A DNA stretch of 64,000 nucleotides, from NCBI RefSeq assembly GCF_963662555.1, contig NZ_OY759719.1:826985-890984 (forward strand). The letters are read 5' to 3'. Positions 12,289-22,883 of this stretch are shown here, in pieces. How positions within the stretch are numbered: the first letter of the stretch is position 1; every line of letters starts with the position of its first letter. The position numbers were made by a program, and so were the translations under genes. Source of the DNA: Thiomicrorhabdus sp. (GTDB taxonomy: Bacteria > Pseudomonadota > Gammaproteobacteria > Thiomicrospirales > Thiomicrospiraceae). The notes below the pieces were generated by a model. It saw nothing but the letters and a program-made list of their open reading frames with translations. It made no database searches and was not told where the DNA came from.

Positions 12289-12317
12289 TTGTTTTTATTT
12301 AATTTACTTGCTATAAT
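12289..12317 (+). promoter_or_regulatory. Promoter of the S10 operon
   Basis: -35 TTGTTT (12289-12294), 17-base spacer, -10 TATAAT (12312-12317) preceded by TG in the extended -10 position (TGCTATAAT). Transcription should begin near 12324, giving a leader of only about 63 bases before rpsJ. Confidence 0.8.
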
Positions 12318-12332
12318 CCGCTCCCTTAGTTT

Positions 12333-12358
12333 GTACGCCGCTAAATAGGCGTGCTTTT
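12333..12358 (+). promoter_or_regulatory. Leader hairpin of the S10 operon
   Basis: A 7-bp stem (12333-12339 with 12348-12354, one G-U) and 8-base loop, followed by TTTTC. It occupies most of the short leader and could act as an attenuator. The long L4-responsive leader known from E. coli is not present in this small space. Confidence 0.5.
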
Positions 12359-12386
12359 CTATATTCTAAATAAAAGAGAATAAATT

Positions 12387-12698
12387 ATGGCGACTCAAAA
12401 TATTCGTATTCGCTTGAAAGCGTTTGATCACCGTTTGATTGATCAATCAGCTCGAGAAATTACGGAAACTGCAAAAAGAACTGGTGCGCAAGTACGCGGT
12501 CCAATTCCAATGCCAACTCGTAAAGAGCGTTTTACAATTTTGATCTCACCGCACGTAAACAAAGATGCTCGTGATCAGTACGAAATTCGTACTCATAAGC
12601 GTTTGTTAGACATCGTTGATCCTACTGAAAAAACAGTAGATGCATTAATGAAGTTAGACTTAGCGGCCGGTGTAGACGTTCAATTGGAACTACGTTAA
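12387..12698 (+). CDS. rpsJ: 30S ribosomal protein S10
   Basis: S10 (uS10) of the 30S head, also the NusE partner of NusB in transcription antitermination. 103 residues, the normal length, beginning [16 protein letters not shown]. The conserved loop [20 protein letters not shown] is present. First gene of the S10 operon; AAAAGAG lies upstream of the ATG. Confidence 0.98.
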   Translation: MATQNIRIRLKAFDHRLIDQSAREITETAKRTGAQVRGPIPMPTRKERFTILISPHVNKDARDQYEIRTHKRLLDIVDPTEKTVDALMKLDLAAGVDVQLELR

Positions 12699-12759
12699 TT
12701 CGTAGATAGCTAGTCATCAATCGTAATGACAAGCAACACTATAATAATGAGGTAATGAT

Positions 12760-13395
12760 ATGAGTATTGGTATCATTGGTAAAAAAATCGGAATGACTCG
12801 TGTTTTTAATAACGAAGGTATTTCAACTCCTGTAACAGTTGTTGAAGTGTCACCTAATCGTATTACACAGATTAAAACATTAGAAACTGATGGTTATTCT
12901 GCGATTCAGGTTACTACTGGATCAGTGCATGCAGGTCGCGTAAGCAAGCCTGCTGCTGGGCATTTTGCGAAAGCAGGTGTTGAAGCTGGTAAGGGTCTTT
13001 GGGAATTCCGTGCTGAAGAAGCAGATATGGAAGGACTAGAGGTAGGTTCTGAGTTAACTGTAGAGCGTTTCAATGAAATTGCTGTGGTTGATGTAACTGG
13101 TACTACTAAAGGTAAAGGTTTCCAAGGTGGTATTAAACGTCATAACTTCAGTATGCAAGATGCTACTCACGGTAACTCGATCTCTCACCGTTCAAACGGT
13201 TCAATCGGGCAAAACCAAACTCCAGGTCGTGTTTTCAAAGGTAAGAAAATGTCTGGTCACATGGGTGATGTTCGTCAAACAACACAGAACTTAGATTTAG
13301 TGAAAGTTGATGCAGAGAATGGTCTGTTATTGATTAAGGGTGCAGTCCCTGGTGCTAAAAACAGTACTGTCATTGTTCGTAAAGCTGTTAAGTAA
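12760..13395 (+). CDS. rplC: 50S ribosomal protein L3
   Basis: L3 (uL3), an early assembly protein whose long loop reaches towards the peptidyl transferase centre. 211 residues. The loop is recognisable as [15 protein letters not shown] followed by [16 protein letters not shown]; the Gln in this loop is the residue methylated by PrmB in E. coli. Start [16 protein letters not shown] has GAGG upstream. Confidence 0.98.
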   Translation: MSIGIIGKKIGMTRVFNNEGISTPVTVVEVSPNRITQIKTLETDGYSAIQVTTGSVHAGRVSKPAAGHFAKAGVEAGKGLWEFRAEEADMEGLEVGSELTVERFNEIAVVDVTGTTKGKGFQGGIKRHNFSMQDATHGNSISHRSNGSIGQNQTPGRVFKGKKMSGHMGDVRQTTQNLDLVKVDAENGLLLIKGAVPGAKNSTVIVRKAVK

Positions 13396-13405
13396 GGTGG
13401 GCATG

Positions 13406-14026
13406 ATGGATTTAAAATTAATCGAATTAGCTTCAGGTAAAGAAAACGGTACAGTTGCTGTTTCTGATGCCTTATTTGGTGTGGACTTCAATGAAGCTCT
13501 AGTACACCAAGTAGTGACTGCATATATGAATGCAGGACGTCAAGGAACTAAGGGTCAAAAGAACCGCGCTGCTGTAAGTGGTGGTGGTGCTAAGCCTTGG
13601 AACCAAAAAGGAACTGGTCGTGCACGTGCTGGTACTATCCGTAGCCCTATCTGGGTTGGTGGTGGACGTGCGTTCCCTGGTCATAACCGTGATTTCTCTC
13701 AAAAAGTAAACAAAAAAATGTACCGTGGTGCTATGCGTTCAATCGTAGCTGAGCTTGCTCGTACTGGTCGTTTAATTGTTGTTGATGATTTCAAGGTTGA
13801 AGCACCAAAGACTAAAGAATTTAATGCAAAACTAGCACAGTTAAATATTACTGATGCATTAGTTATCACTGAAGGTTTTGATGAGTACTTGTATTTGTCA
13901 GCTCGTAACCTTTATGGTGCGGATGTGTGTGATGTTGCGTCAATTGACCCTGTAAGCCTAATTGGTTTTCAGAATGTTGTAATGACTCAAGGTGCGGTTA
14001 AGCAGCTAGAGGAGCAATTAGCATGA
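13406..14026 (+). CDS. rplD: 50S ribosomal protein L4
   Basis: L4 (uL4), whose extended loop lines the nascent peptide tunnel; in E. coli it also represses the S10 operon. 206 residues from 13406. Two adjacent ATG codons (13403, 13406) follow AAGG at 13394-13397; the second has the better spacing. A longer frame opening at 13340 would overlap rplC and is not supported. The tunnel loop [14 protein letters not shown] and the [13 protein letters not shown] ending are typical. The last four bases overlap rplW as ATGA. Confidence 0.95.
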   Translation: MDLKLIELASGKENGTVAVSDALFGVDFNEALVHQVVTAYMNAGRQGTKGQKNRAAVSGGGAKPWNQKGTGRARAGTIRSPIWVGGGRAFPGHNRDFSQKVNKKMYRGAMRSIVAELARTGRLIVVDDFKVEAPKTKEFNAKLAQLNITDALVITEGFDEYLYLSARNLYGADVCDVASIDPVSLIGFQNVVMTQGAVKQLEEQLA

Positions 14027-14319
14027 AACAAGAAAGAATTCTAAAAGTATTGCTAGCACCACATGTTTCTGAAAAATCAGCAATCATGGCTGATGCAGCT
14101 AGTCAGTACGTATTCAAAGTAGAGCCGACAGCTACTAAAACTGAAGTAAAGGCAGCAGTTGAGTCTTTATTTGATGTAAAAGTGCAGTCTGTAAATATGA
14201 TTAACCTTAAAGGTAAGCGAAAAGTCTTCAAAGGTCGTCAAGGACAGCGTAATGGTGTGCGTAAAGCAATCGTTCGTTTAGCTCCTGGTCAAGACATTGA
14301 CTTCGCTTCAGCTGAATAA
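14023..14319 (+). CDS. rplW: 50S ribosomal protein L23
   Basis: L23 (uL23) at the tunnel exit, docking site for trigger factor and SRP. 98 residues. It starts in the ATGA overlap with rplD, indicating translational coupling. The N-terminal APHVSEKS contains the conserved glutamate used by trigger factor, and the C-terminal [18 protein letters not shown] segment is the extended basic loop. Confidence 0.97.
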   Translation: MKQERILKVLLAPHVSEKSAIMADAASQYVFKVEPTATKTEVKAAVESLFDVKVQSVNMINLKGKRKVFKGRQGQRNGVRKAIVRLAPGQDIDFASAE

Positions 14320-14330
14320 GGAGTTCACGC

Positions 14331-15161
14331 ATGGCAATTATTAAAAAATCTAAACCGACTTCTCCAGGTCGTCGATTTGTTGTAAGTGTTGTTGAGCCAA
14401 GTTTACATAAAGGTAAACCTCATTCAGCGTTACTTGAAAAGAAATCAAAATCAGGTGGTCGTAACAACAACGGTCGTATTACTGTTCGTCACCACGGTGG
14501 TGGTCACAAGCAGCATTACCGTATGGTTGACTTCAAGCGTAGTAAAGCAGGAGTTCCTGCAACTGTTGAACGTCTTGAATATGATCCTAACCGTTCAGCT
14601 CATATTGCATTACTAAAGTATGCTGATGGTGAGCGTTCTTATATCATTGCTCCTAAGAACTTAGCAGCAGGTGATTTAGTTGAAACTGGTGATCATGTAG
14701 CAATTAAAACAGGAAACTGTTTACCGCTTCGCAATATCCCAGTAGGTACTATCGTTCACAACTTAGAGATGCGTCCAGGTAAAGGTGCTCAAATTGCACG
14801 TTCTGCTGGTGCTTCAGCTTCTATTGTTGGTAGAGATGGTCTTTACGTTCTAGTTCGTTTACGTTCTGGTGAAATGCGTAAGATCCTTGCTGAATGTAAA
14901 GCAACTATTGGTGAAGTTGGAAACTCTGAACATAGCTTACGTAAGCTAGGTAAGGCAGGTGCTAAGCGTTGGCGCGGTGTTCGTCCTACTGTTCGAGGTG
15001 TTGCGATGAACCCTGTTGATCACCCACACGGTGGTGGTGAAGGTCGTACTTCTGGTGGACGTAACCCAGTTACTCCATGGGGTGTACCGACTAAAGGTAA
15101 GAAGACTCGTAGCAATAAACGTACTGATGGAATGATCGTACGTCGTAGAAACAAAAAATAA
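14331..15161 (+). CDS. rplB: 50S ribosomal protein L2
   Basis: L2 (uL2), required for subunit association and peptidyl transferase assembly. 276 residues. The C-terminal [13 protein letters not shown] with the conserved histidine, then [11 protein letters not shown] and the basic tail [14 protein letters not shown] are diagnostic. AAGGAG precedes the start. Confidence 0.98.
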   Translation: MAIIKKSKPTSPGRRFVVSVVEPSLHKGKPHSALLEKKSKSGGRNNNGRITVRHHGGGHKQHYRMVDFKRSKAGVPATVERLEYDPNRSAHIALLKYADGERSYIIAPKNLAAGDLVETGDHVAIKTGNCLPLRNIPVGTIVHNLEMRPGKGAQIARSAGASASIVGRDGLYVLVRLRSGEMRKILAECKATIGEVGNSEHSLRKLGKAGAKRWRGVRPTVRGVAMNPVDHPHGGGEGRTSGGRNPVTPWGVPTKGKKTRSNKRTDGMIVRRRNKK

Positions 15162-15173
15162 GGAAGGACACTG

Positions 15174-15449
15174 ATGCCACGTTCAGTTAAAAAAGGACCT
15201 TTTGTTGATAATCACTTATATAAAAAAGTGGTAGAGGCACAAGAATCTGGTAATAAACGTCCAATTAAGACATGGTCTCGTAGATCAATGATCTTACCTG
15301 ATATGATCGGTTTAACAATTGCCGTTCATAATGGTAAAGAGCACATTCCAGTTTTCGTATCAGAAAACATGGTTGGTCACAAATTGGGTGAATTTTCAAT
15401 GACTCGTTATTATCGCGGCCATGCTGCGGATAAGAAAGCTAAGCGCTAG
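15174..15449 (+). CDS. rpsS: 30S ribosomal protein S19
   Basis: S19 (uS19) of the 30S head, partner of S13 near the A site. 91 residues, beginning [15 protein letters not shown]. It contains the conserved [14 protein letters not shown] and [12 protein letters not shown] segments. AAGGA precedes the start; it follows rplB by 12 bases. Confidence 0.98.
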   Translation: MPRSVKKGPFVDNHLYKKVVEAQESGNKRPIKTWSRRSMILPDMIGLTIAVHNGKEHIPVFVSENMVGHKLGEFSMTRYYRGHAADKKAKR

Positions 15450-15461
15450 TAGGGGATTATT

Positions 15462-15794
15462 ATGCAAGTAAGTGCAACACATAAATTTGCTCGTATCTCT
15501 CCACAGAAAGCTCGCCTTGTAGCAGACTTAATCCGTGGTAAAGATGTGGAAACAGCAGTTAATATTTTAGCATTCAGCGACAAAAAAGCCGCTGATCTAA
15601 TCAAAGGGGTTTTAAACTCTGCGATTGCAAATGCTGAAAATAATGAAGGTGCTGATATCGATGAATTAAAAGTTACTGCAGCATATGTAAATGCTGGGCC
15701 TATCATGAAGCGCATGCGTGCTCGTGCAAAAGGTCGTGGTAACCGTATATTAAAACGTATCAGTCACATCACTGTCACTGTTGGCGATAAATAA
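15462..15794 (+). CDS. rplV: 50S ribosomal protein L22
   Basis: L22 (uL22), which forms part of the exit tunnel constriction. 110 residues. The beta-hairpin that reaches into the tunnel is visible as [18 protein letters not shown]; no deletion of the kind known from macrolide-resistant mutants is seen. AGGGGA precedes the start. Confidence 0.97.
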   Translation: MQVSATHKFARISPQKARLVADLIRGKDVETAVNILAFSDKKAADLIKGVLNSAIANAENNEGADIDELKVTAAYVNAGPIMKRMRARAKGRGNRILKRISHITVTVGDK

Positions 15795-15805
15795 GGAGAA
15801 TCAGA

Positions 15806-16486
15806 ATGGGTCAAAAAGTTCATCCTATTGGGATTCGTCTTGGGATCACAAAAGATTGGAATTCTCGTTGGTACGCGGATAGCAAAAACTATTCTGATAA
15901 CTTAATCAGTGATGTTGAGATTCGTAACGAGTTAAATGCAAAATTAAAACATGCTTCTATCAGTAAAATTAACATTGAACGTGTAGCAAATGGAGTTCGT
16001 GTAACTATCCATACTGCTCGTCCTGGTGTTGTTATTGGTAAGAAGGGTGAAGATATTGAAAAGCTAAAAGCTGCGCTTTCAGCTAAAACTGGTTTGCCAG
16101 TAAGTATCAATATTGAAGAAATCAAAAAACCTGAACTAGATGCTAAATTAGTTGCTGAGTCTATTGCTCAACAATTAGAGAAGCGTATCCAGTTCCGTCG
16201 TGCCATGAAGCGTGCTGTAGGTAATGCAATGCGTATTGGTGCTGAAGGTATTAAGGTTACGGTTTCAGGTCGTTTAAACGGTGCTGATATTGCACGTGCT
16301 GAATGGTATAGAGAAGGGCGTGTACCTTTACATACTTTCCGTGCTGATATCGACTATGCAACTTTCGAAGCAGACACAACTTACGGCAAAATTGGCGTAA
16401 AAGTATGGATCTTCAAAGGTGAGAAGCTAGGTAAGCTTGCATTAGATGACAATAATCAATCTAAGGGCAAAAAAGGCCGTAATTAA
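15806..16486 (+). CDS. rpsC: 30S ribosomal protein S3
   Basis: S3 (uS3) at the mRNA entry channel. 226 residues. The KH domain loop is GKKG in [16 protein letters not shown], and the C-terminal domain contains [23 protein letters not shown]. The C-terminus ends in a lysine-rich tail. AAGGAG is well placed before the ATG. Confidence 0.98.
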   Translation: MGQKVHPIGIRLGITKDWNSRWYADSKNYSDNLISDVEIRNELNAKLKHASISKINIERVANGVRVTIHTARPGVVIGKKGEDIEKLKAALSAKTGLPVSINIEEIKKPELDAKLVAESIAQQLEKRIQFRRAMKRAVGNAMRIGAEGIKVTVSGRLNGADIARAEWYREGRVPLHTFRADIDYATFEADTTYGKIGVKVWIFKGEKLGKLALDDNNQSKGKKGRN

Positions 16487-16500
16487 AAGGATTTCCAACT

Positions 16501-16914
16501 ATGTTAATGCCTAAACGTACAAAATTTAGAAAAGTACACAAAGGACGTAACCGTGGTCTAGCACAGGTCGGTAACAAAGTTAGCTTTGGTGATTTTGGTC
16601 TTAAGGCTGTAGAAAGAGGCCGTATGACTTCACGTCAAATCGAAGCTGGTCGTCGTGTTATGACTCGTCACGTTAAGCGTGGAGCCAAAATTTGGATCCG
16701 CGTATTCCCTGATAAGCCAATCACAAACAAACCTCTTGAGGTTCGTATGGGTAAAGGTAAGGGTAGTGTTGAATATTGGGTAGCTCAGATTCAGCCGGGT
16801 CGTGTTTTATTCGAAATCCAGGGTGTAAATGAGCAATTAGCTCGCGAAGCGTTTGAGCTTGCAGCGGCTAAATTACCTTTTAAAACACAAGTTGTAACAA
16901 GAACGGTGATGTAA
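16501..16914 (+). CDS. rplP: 50S ribosomal protein L16
   Basis: L16 (uL16), which positions A-site tRNA. 137 residues. It starts [19 protein letters not shown], matching the family start. [11 protein letters not shown] includes the arginine hydroxylated by YcfD in E. coli. The TAA is followed directly by the rpmC ATG. Confidence 0.98.
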   Translation: MLMPKRTKFRKVHKGRNRGLAQVGNKVSFGDFGLKAVERGRMTSRQIEAGRRVMTRHVKRGAKIWIRVFPDKPITNKPLEVRMGKGKGSVEYWVAQIQPGRVLFEIQGVNEQLAREAFELAAAKLPFKTQVVTRTVM

Positions 16915-17106
16915 ATGACTGCTAAAGAATTAAATGAAAAAACAGTTGAAGAGCTTAATGCTGAGTTGCTTGATCTTTTGAAAGAGCAATTTAACTTAAG
17001 AATGCAAAATGCAACTGGTCAGTTATCTAACACTGCGCAATTAAAAACGACTCGTCGTTCTATTGCTCGTGTTAAAACCATCATTCGTCAAAAAGTGAGT
17101 AAGTAA
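16915..17106 (+). CDS. rpmC: 50S ribosomal protein L29
   Basis: L29 (uL29), a small helical-hairpin protein at the tunnel exit. 63 residues. The conserved [19 protein letters not shown] core and the [11 protein letters not shown] ending are present. No gap to rplP and two bases to rpsQ. Confidence 0.97.
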   Translation: MTAKELNEKTVEELNAELLDLLKEQFNLRMQNATGQLSNTAQLKTTRRSIARVKTIIRQKVSK

Positions 17107-17108
17107 AG

Positions 17109-17372
17109 ATGGCTGGTCAAGAAAATAAAGCACGTACTATGCAGGGTGTTGTTGTAAGTAATGGTATGCAAGATTCTATCGTTGTTTCAATTGCACGTTT
17201 CATCAAACATGCGAAATACAAAAAATTCGTTAAGAAATCAACTAAAGTAATGGCACATGATGCTGAAAATGCTTGTGGAGTTGGTGATACAGTTACTATT
17301 CAAGAAACTGCTCCTATCTCTAAAAACAAGTCATGGACTTTAGTTTCTATTGACGAAAAAGCAAAAATTTAA
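17109..17372 (+). CDS. rpsQ: 30S ribosomal protein S17
   Basis: S17 (uS17), an early-binding 30S protein. 87 residues. The OB-fold core is seen in [16 protein letters not shown] and [17 protein letters not shown]. It is the last gene of the S10 group before a promoter-bearing gap of 150 bases. Confidence 0.97.
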   Translation: MAGQENKARTMQGVVVSNGMQDSIVVSIARFIKHAKYKKFVKKSTKVMAHDAENACGVGDTVTIQETAPISKNKSWTLVSIDEKAKI

Positions 17373-17398
17373 GTTTTATAGCATTTCCGAAAATTATC

Positions 17399-17407
17399 TG
17401 TTATAAT
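17399..17407 (+). promoter_or_regulatory. Promoter of the spc operon
   Basis: Extended -10 element TGTTATAAT with no good -35 (TAGCAT at the 17-base position). It sits 26 bases after rpsQ and would make rplN and the genes behind it independently transcribed, as Pspc does in E. coli. Confidence 0.6.
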
Positions 17408-17424
17408 TCTCGGAATCTACTTAG

Positions 17425-17481
17425 CCACTTTAAAGAATAAGCCTAATTTTAGATTAGGAACTGCTCTTTTTAGTGGTTTTT
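17425..17481 (+). terminator. Attenuator-like leader structure before rplN
   Basis: A three-tier stem: CCACT (17425-17429) with AGTGG (17472-17476), AAAGA (17432-17436) with TCTTT (17465-17469), and CCTAA (17442-17446) with TTAGG (17454-17458). Five T follow at 17477-17481. It lies between the extended -10 promoter and rplN, which is the layout of a transcription attenuator. Confidence 0.55.
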
Positions 17482-17522
17482 GTGCTGTAAGTAATTTTTA
17501 AGTTTATGGATGGAGTACCACC

Positions 17523-17891
17523 ATGATTCAAATGCAAACTGTGCTTGATGTTGCTGATAACAGCGGAGCAAAGCGTGTCCAATGCATTAAAGTGTTAGGC
17601 GGATCAAAACGTCGTTACGCTGGTGTTGGTGACGTAATAAAAGTGAGTGTAAAAGAAGCTGCACCACGTGGAAAAGTGAAGAAAGGTGATGTATATAACG
17701 CCGTAGTTGTTCGTACAGCTAAGGGTGTAAGACGTCAAGATGGTTCTTTGATTAAGTTTGATGGCAATGCTGCTGTAATTCTTAACGCAAAACATGAGCC
17801 TATCGGAACACGTATCTTCGGTCCAGTAACTCGTGAGTTACGAAACGACAAGTTTATGAAAATCGTTTCTTTAGCTCCTGAAGTTCTATAA
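17523..17891 (+). CDS. rplN: 50S ribosomal protein L14
   Basis: L14 (uL14), at the subunit interface and the binding site of RsfS. 122 residues, starting [40 protein letters not shown] is typical. First gene of the spc operon, with GGAG upstream of the ATG. Confidence 0.98.
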   Translation: MIQMQTVLDVADNSGAKRVQCIKVLGGSKRRYAGVGDVIKVSVKEAAPRGKVKKGDVYNAVVVRTAKGVRRQDGSLIKFDGNAAVILNAKHEPIGTRIFGPVTRELRNDKFMKIVSLAPEVL

Positions 17892-17901
17892 GGAAGACGT
17901 A

Positions 17902-18216
17902 ATGAATCGTTTAAAAAAAGGTGATGAAGTTATCGTTATTACTGGTAAAGACAAGGGGAAACGTGGTTCTGTTTCTTCAGTTTTATCTAACGGTAAGGTT
18001 CTAGTAGATGGTATCAACCTTGTTAAGAAACACACTAAAGCAAATCCTATGACTGGTGCGCAAGGTGGAATTGTTTCTAAAGAGATGCCAATCGATGCCT
18101 CAAATGTGGCTTTAGTAAATCCTGAAACAAATAAAGCTGACAAAGTTGGTTTTAAAGTTGAAGGTGATGCAAAAATCCGTTTCTTTAAATCTAATGGTAA
18201 AGCGATTGACGCTTAA
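17902..18216 (+). CDS. rplX: 50S ribosomal protein L24
   Basis: L24 (uL24), an initiator of 50S assembly. 104 residues. An N-terminal KOW motif is seen in [17 protein letters not shown], followed by [21 protein letters not shown] precedes the ATG. Confidence 0.97.
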   Translation: MNRLKKGDEVIVITGKDKGKRGSVSSVLSNGKVLVDGINLVKKHTKANPMTGAQGGIVSKEMPIDASNVALVNPETNKADKVGFKVEGDAKIRFFKSNGKAIDA

Positions 18217-18230
18217 TTAAGGGTATAAAG

Positions 18231-18770
18231 ATGGCAAGATTACAAAAAATGTATAAAGAGCAGGTTGTTTCTAAATTAGTAGAACAATTTGGTTATCAGT
18301 CGCCAATGCAGGCACCTAAGTTGACTAAGATTACAATCAACATGGGTGTAGGTGAAGCGATTGCTGATAAAAAAGTTTTAGATAGTGCTGTTTCTGATAT
18401 GGAAGCAATTGCAGGTCAGAAAGCAATTAAAACTTTAGCTCGTAAATCAGTAGCAAGCTTTAAGGTCCGTGATGGATACCCTTTAGGTTGTAAAGTGACT
18501 TTACGTGGTGAAAAGATGTATGAGTTCCTTGATCGTTTAATCAATATTGCGTTACCTCGTGTACGTGACTTCCGTGGTGTAAACCCGAAAGCATTTGATG
18601 GTCGTGGAAACTATAACTTAGGCCTTAAAGAGCAAATTATTTTCCCTGAAATCGAGTTTGAAAAAGTTGATAAAATCCGCGGGATGGATATTAACTTCGC
18701 AACTACTGCACAAACTAACGATGAAGCGAAAGCTCTTTTAGAAGCCTTTAACTTTCCGTTTAAGAAATAG
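18231..18770 (+). CDS. rplE: 50S ribosomal protein L5
   Basis: L5 (uL5), which binds 5S rRNA and contacts P-site tRNA. 179 residues. Family signatures [13 protein letters not shown] and [16 protein letters not shown] are intact. It follows rplX by 14 bases. Confidence 0.98.
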   Translation: MARLQKMYKEQVVSKLVEQFGYQSPMQAPKLTKITINMGVGEAIADKKVLDSAVSDMEAIAGQKAIKTLARKSVASFKVRDGYPLGCKVTLRGEKMYEFLDRLINIALPRVRDFRGVNPKAFDGRGNYNLGLKEQIIFPEIEFEKVDKIRGMDINFATTAQTNDEAKALLEAFNFPFKK

Positions 18771-18781
18771 AGGTTTTTCTA

Positions 18782-19087
18782 ATGGCTAAGCAATCAATGA
18801 TTATGCGCGAAGAAAAACGTGCAAAAACAGTTGCTAAATATGCAGAGAAACGTGCTGCATATAAAAAAGCATCTGTAGATATGTCTTTGAGTTTCGAAGA
18901 GCGTATGGATGCAATGGAAAAGCTAGCTGCTCTTCCTCGTAATGCATCGCCTGTTCGTCAGCGTAATCGCTGTCGTATTACAGGGCGCCCACACGGTGTT
19001 TATAGAAAATTTGGATTATCACGTAACATGCTAAGAGAATTAGCAATGGCAGGTGATGTTCCTGGATTAAGAAAAGCCAGTTGGTAA
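18782..19087 (+). CDS. rpsN: 30S ribosomal protein S14, zinc-free type
   Basis: S14 (uS14) of the 30S head. 101 residues, the long form without the CXXC pairs of the zinc-binding version; only one cysteine remains in [11 protein letters not shown]. The C-terminus [17 protein letters not shown] is typical of proteobacteria. Confidence 0.98.
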   Translation: MAKQSMIMREEKRAKTVAKYAEKRAAYKKASVDMSLSFEERMDAMEKLAALPRNASPVRQRNRCRITGRPHGVYRKFGLSRNMLRELAMAGDVPGLRKASW

Positions 19088-19099
19088 GGATAAATATCT

Positions 19100-19495
19100 A
19101 TGAGTATGTCTGATCCAATTGCTGATATGTTAACACGCATTCGTAACGGCCAAATGGCTGGTCACTCGAATGTAGTAATGCCTTCTTCAAAAGTAAAAGC
19201 AGCAGTTGCTAAAGTTTTGTCTGATGAAGGTTTTATCTCTGCATACAGCATAAATGACAAAGATGGAAAAGCTGAATTATCAGTGGATCTTAAGTATTTT
19301 GATGGTAAACCTGTTATTGATATGATTAAACGTGTAAGCCGTCCAGGTCTTCGTGTTTATAAAAACAAAGATGAGTTACCTAAAGTAATTGGCGGTCTTG
19401 GTATCGCTGTAATTTCAACGTCAAAAGGTATTATGACTGACCGCGATGCTAGACAAGCTGGTATCGGTGGCGAAGTTGTTTGCTACGTAGCATAA
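19100..19495 (+). CDS. rpsH: 30S ribosomal protein S8
   Basis: S8 (uS8), central-domain assembly protein and, in E. coli, translational repressor of the spc operon. 131 residues. The start [17 protein letters not shown] matches the family. The C-terminal [20 protein letters not shown] is the RNA-binding segment. Confidence 0.98.
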   Translation: MSMSDPIADMLTRIRNGQMAGHSNVVMPSSKVKAAVAKVLSDEGFISAYSINDKDGKAELSVDLKYFDGKPVIDMIKRVSRPGLRVYKNKDELPKVIGGLGIAVISTSKGIMTDRDARQAGIGGEVVCYVA

Positions 19496-19505
19496 GGAAA
19501 TTATT

Positions 19506-20039
19506 ATGTCTAGAATTGCAAAAGCTCCAGTGAACTTACCTGCAGGTGTAGAACTTTCAGTTGATGGCTCTACTGTCACTGTAAAAGGTTCTAAAGCATC
19601 TCTAACTAAAGTGTTTAACTCTTCAGTTGTTGTTAAGAATGATGCTGGCGTTGTAACTTGTGCTCCTATTGAAGGTGCACCAAACGGTTGGGCTCAAGCA
19701 GGTACTGCTCGTTCAATCATCAATAACATGGTTATTGGTGTAACTGACGGTTTTGAAAAGAAATTAGAATTAGTTGGTGTTGGTTACCGTGCTAAAGCTG
19801 AAGGTAAGGCATTAGATCTTACTTTAGGTTTTTCACACCCAGTTAAACACGTATTGCCTGAAGGTATTACTGTTGAAACTCCAACCCAAACTGAAATTGT
19901 TGTAAAAGGTGCAGATAAGCAAGTTGTTGGACAAGTTGCTGCTGAAATCCGCGCGTATCGTCCACCTGAGCCTTATAAAGGTAAGGGTGTTAAATACGCT
20001 GGTGAGCGCATTTTACGTAAAGAAGCTAAGAAGAAATAA
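19506..20039 (+). CDS. rplF: 50S ribosomal protein L6
   Basis: L6 (uL6), near the factor-binding site. 177 residues, with two duplicated domains. The C-terminal signature [19 protein letters not shown] is intact. AAGGAAA precedes the ATG. Confidence 0.98.
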   Translation: MSRIAKAPVNLPAGVELSVDGSTVTVKGSKASLTKVFNSSVVVKNDAGVVTCAPIEGAPNGWAQAGTARSIINNMVIGVTDGFEKKLELVGVGYRAKAEGKALDLTLGFSHPVKHVLPEGITVETPTQTEIVVKGADKQVVGQVAAEIRAYRPPEPYKGKGVKYAGERILRKEAKKK

Positions 20040-20051
20040 GGCTGAGTCGAT

Positions 20052-20405
20052 ATGGATAAGAAAACAGCCCGTCTTCGTAGAGCTAAGAAAACTCGTGGAA
20101 AGATTCTGGAACTTAAAATGCCAAGACTTTGCGTACACCGCACAGCTCAGCATATTTATGCACAGTTAATTTCTGCAAGTGGTTCAGAAGTGATTGCTTC
20201 TAGCTCTACTGTACAAGCGGACGTTAAAAAAGAAATTAGTAACACTGGTAATAAAGACGCTGCTGCTGCAGTAGGTAAAGCGATTGCTGAAAAAGCAAAA
20301 GCTGCCGGAATTACAGCTGTTGCTTTTGACCGTTCTGGTTTTAAATATCACGGACGCATCCAACAATTAGCAGAATCAGCCCGTGAAAACGGTCTTGAAT
20401 TTTAA
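20052..20405 (+). CDS. rplR: 50S ribosomal protein L18
   Basis: L18 (uL18), which binds 5S rRNA with L5. 117 residues. The basic N-terminus, [16 protein letters not shown] and the ending [26 protein letters not shown] fragments are typical. Spacing to rplF is 12 bases. Confidence 0.97.
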   Translation: MDKKTARLRRAKKTRGKILELKMPRLCVHRTAQHIYAQLISASGSEVIASSSTVQADVKKEISNTGNKDAAAAVGKAIAEKAKAAGITAVAFDRSGFKYHGRIQQLAESARENGLEF

Positions 20406-20419
20406 TAGAAGGATTAATT

Positions 20420-20929
20420 ATGTCTTCACGTGAATTACAAGACGGACAAGATGGTCTAATTGAAAAATTAGTCAACGTACGTCGTGTTGCTAAAGTTGTT
20501 AAAGGTGGTCGTGTATTTGCATTCTCAGCACTTGCGGTAGTAGGTGATGGAGAAGGTAAAGTAGGATACGGTAGCGGTAAAGCTAACGAAGTTCCTGTGG
20601 CTATCAAAAAAGCAATGGAAAAAGCTCGTCGTAATATGAGAGATGTACATTTAAATAATGGTACTATCCAATACCCAATTAACTTCAAACAAGGTGCAGC
20701 TAACATTGTTATGCTTCCAGCTTCTGAAGGTACTGGTGTAATTGCTGGTGGTGCTATGCGTGCAGTTTTAGAAGCTGCAGGTGTTAAAGATGTACTTTCA
20801 AAGTGTGTAGGTACTACACGCCCAGTTAACGTTGTTCGTTCTACGGTTAATGCATTAACAGGTATTTCAAGTCCTGATTATATTGCAGCTAAACGTGGCA
20901 AAACAGTTAATGAAATTGTAGGTGAGTAA
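20420..20929 (+). CDS. rpsE: 30S ribosomal protein S5
   Basis: S5 (uS5), at the mRNA entrance, affecting decoding accuracy and spectinomycin response. 169 residues. The spectinomycin loop region [13 protein letters not shown] and the second domain [17 protein letters not shown] are intact. AGAAGGA is upstream of the start. Confidence 0.98.
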   Translation: MSSRELQDGQDGLIEKLVNVRRVAKVVKGGRVFAFSALAVVGDGEGKVGYGSGKANEVPVAIKKAMEKARRNMRDVHLNNGTIQYPINFKQGAANIVMLPASEGTGVIAGGAMRAVLEAAGVKDVLSKCVGTTRPVNVVRSTVNALTGISSPDYIAAKRGKTVNEIVGE

Positions 20930-20930
20930 G

Positions 20931-21119
20931 ATGTCAGATAAGAAATATGTCACTTTGACGTTGGTAAAGAGCACAATTGGTCGTTTACCTTCGCACAAAG
21001 CATGTGTATCTGGTCTTGGTCTGAGAAAGATGCACCAAACAGTAAGCGTTATTGATACTCCTGAAAATCGTGGAATGATCAATAAGGTTTCCTATTTGCT
21101 TAAGGTAGAGGAAGCATAA
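20931..21119 (+). CDS. rpmD: 50S ribosomal protein L30
   Basis: L30 (uL30), 62 residues, slightly longer than the usual 58-60. The start is set at ATG 20931, one base after the rpsE stop; an in-frame GTG at 20922 would overlap rpsE and has no better ribosome site. [20 protein letters not shown] and [16 protein letters not shown] mark the family. Confidence 0.95.
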   Translation: MSDKKYVTLTLVKSTIGRLPSHKACVSGLGLRKMHQTVSVIDTPENRGMINKVSYLLKVEEA

Positions 21120-21120
21120 A

Positions 21121-21555
21121 ATGCAGTTAAATACTCTTAAACCTGCTGAAGGTTCTAAACCTTCTAAAAAGCGTGTAGGACGTGGTCAAGGTTCTGGCTG
21201 GGGTAAGATGGGTGGCCGTGGTCATAAAGGTCAGAAGTCTCGCTCTGGTGGTATGCCTAAGATTGGTTTTGAAGGTGGGCAAATGCCTCTTCAAAGAAGA
21301 TTACCTAAAGTTGGTTTCTCTTCACGCAAATCTGCATATGCAACTGAGATTCGTCTAGATACATTAGCAAAAATTGATGCTGATATCATTGACGTAGCAG
21401 CGCTTAAAGCGGCTGACGTGATTGGTGAGAAAATTAAAGTTGTTAAAGTTATTAACTCTGGTGAAGTAACTAAAGCAATTAAATTATCTGGCATTAAAGC
21501 TACTGCTGGTGCTAAGGCCGCTATTGAAGCAGCCGGCGGATCAGTAGAAGCCTAA
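21121..21555 (+). CDS. rplO: 50S ribosomal protein L15
   Basis: L15 (uL15), a late 50S assembly protein with a glycine- and arginine-rich N-terminal extension ([20 protein letters not shown]). 144 residues. The second half, with the L15e/L18e fold, ends in an alanine-rich helix ([13 protein letters not shown]). It lies between rpmD and secY with two bases to secY. Confidence 0.97.
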   Translation: MQLNTLKPAEGSKPSKKRVGRGQGSGWGKMGGRGHKGQKSRSGGMPKIGFEGGQMPLQRRLPKVGFSSRKSAYATEIRLDTLAKIDADIIDVAALKAADVIGEKIKVVKVINSGEVTKAIKLSGIKATAGAKAAIEAAGGSVEA

Positions 21556-21557
21556 TT

Positions 21558-22865
21558 ATGAATAGTTCTATTGCATCAGGTATGGGTGATTTAAAAAACA
21601 AAATTCTTTTTGTTTTGGGTGCTCTAATCGTTTATAGATTAGGTACTCATATCCCTGTACCATCAATTGATCCAGTTGCCCTAGCAGCAATGTTTGAACA
21701 GCAAAAGGGTACCATTCTAGACATGTTTAACATGTTTTCGGGTGGTGCCCTTCAGCGTTTATCTATTTTTGCACTTGGAATCATGCCTTATATTTCGGCG
21801 TCGATTATTATGCAGCTTCTTACCGTAGTTTCTCCAACATTGGAGCAACTTAAGAAAGAAGGTGAGCAAGGTCGTCGTAAAATCACACAGTACACGCGTT
21901 ACGGTACTGTTGTATTGGCTACTTTCCAAGCGTTAGGTGTTGCTATTGCACTGGAATCACAAAATGTGAATGGTATGTCGGTAGTAATTGACCCAGGCTT
22001 GATGTTTAGGCTTACGGCAGTTATTACACTGGTTGGTGGTACTATTTTCCTAATGTGGTTAGGAGAGCAGATTACCGAGCGTGGTATTGGAAATGGTATA
22101 TCTTTGATTATCTTTGCCGGTATCGTTGCAGGTTTACCAGCAGCTCTAGGTGGGACATTTGAACAGGTTAATACAGGTGCTATGCACGCAATTACGATTT
22201 TTGTATTGCTTGCTTTAGTATTTGCAGTTATTGCGTTTGTTGTTTTCGTTGAACGAGGACAGCGTCGTATTCCTGTTCACTATGCGCAAAAGATGCGTGG
22301 GCGTAAGTTATATGGTGGTCAAGAGTCACATCTACCACTTAAACTTAATATGGCTGGAGTGATTCCTCCCATCTTTGCTTCGAGCATTATTCTATTCCCT
22401 GCCACATTAGGTGGCTGGTTTGGAAGTGCTGAAGGTCTAGGATGGTTGAAGGACATCGCCACGACGATGTCACCAGGTCAACCGCTTTATGTACTTTTGT
22501 ATGCAATAGCTATTATCTTCTTTTGTTTCTTTTATACAGCGATTGTATTTAATCCTAAAGAAACAGCAGATAACTTAAGAAAATCAGGTGCCTATTTACC
22601 AGGTATCAGACCCGGAGCACAAACAGCTCGTCATATTGATAGTATTATGGGCCGTCTAACATTAGCCGGAGCTGTATACATCACTGCGGTATGTTTGTTG
22701 CCAGAGTTCCTTATTTTATATTGGAACGTTCCATTCTATTTTGGTGGAACTTCACTGCTCATCATTGTTATTGTTGTCATGGATTTCATGACGGCCGTTC
22801 AGGCTCAGATGCAATCTAGCCAATACGAAGGAATGATGAAAAAAGCAAATTTAAAAGGTAAATAA
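21558..22865 (+). CDS. secY: Preprotein translocase subunit SecY
   Basis: Channel-forming subunit of the SecYEG translocon in the inner membrane. 435 residues with about ten membrane segments. The plug and first segments include [11 protein letters not shown] and [21 protein letters not shown]. The cytosolic loop with [13 protein letters not shown] binds ribosome and SecA, and [13 protein letters not shown] is the C-terminal loop. It closes the spc operon; the usual next gene, rpmJ, is not present. Confidence 0.98.
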   Translation: MNSSIASGMGDLKNKILFVLGALIVYRLGTHIPVPSIDPVALAAMFEQQKGTILDMFNMFSGGALQRLSIFALGIMPYISASIIMQLLTVVSPTLEQLKKEGEQGRRKITQYTRYGTVVLATFQALGVAIALESQNVNGMSVVIDPGLMFRLTAVITLVGGTIFLMWLGEQITERGIGNGISLIIFAGIVAGLPAALGGTFEQVNTGAMHAITIFVLLALVFAVIAFVVFVERGQRRIPVHYAQKMRGRKLYGGQESHLPLKLNMAGVIPPIFASSIILFPATLGGWFGSAEGLGWLKDIATTMSPGQPLYVLLYAIAIIFFCFFYTAIVFNPKETADNLRKSGAYLPGIRPGAQTARHIDSIMGRLTLAGAVYITAVCLLPEFLILYWNVPFYFGGTSLLIIVIVVMDFMTAVQAQMQSSQYEGMMKKANLKGK

Positions 22866-22883
22866 CAAAACTTGTTATATATC

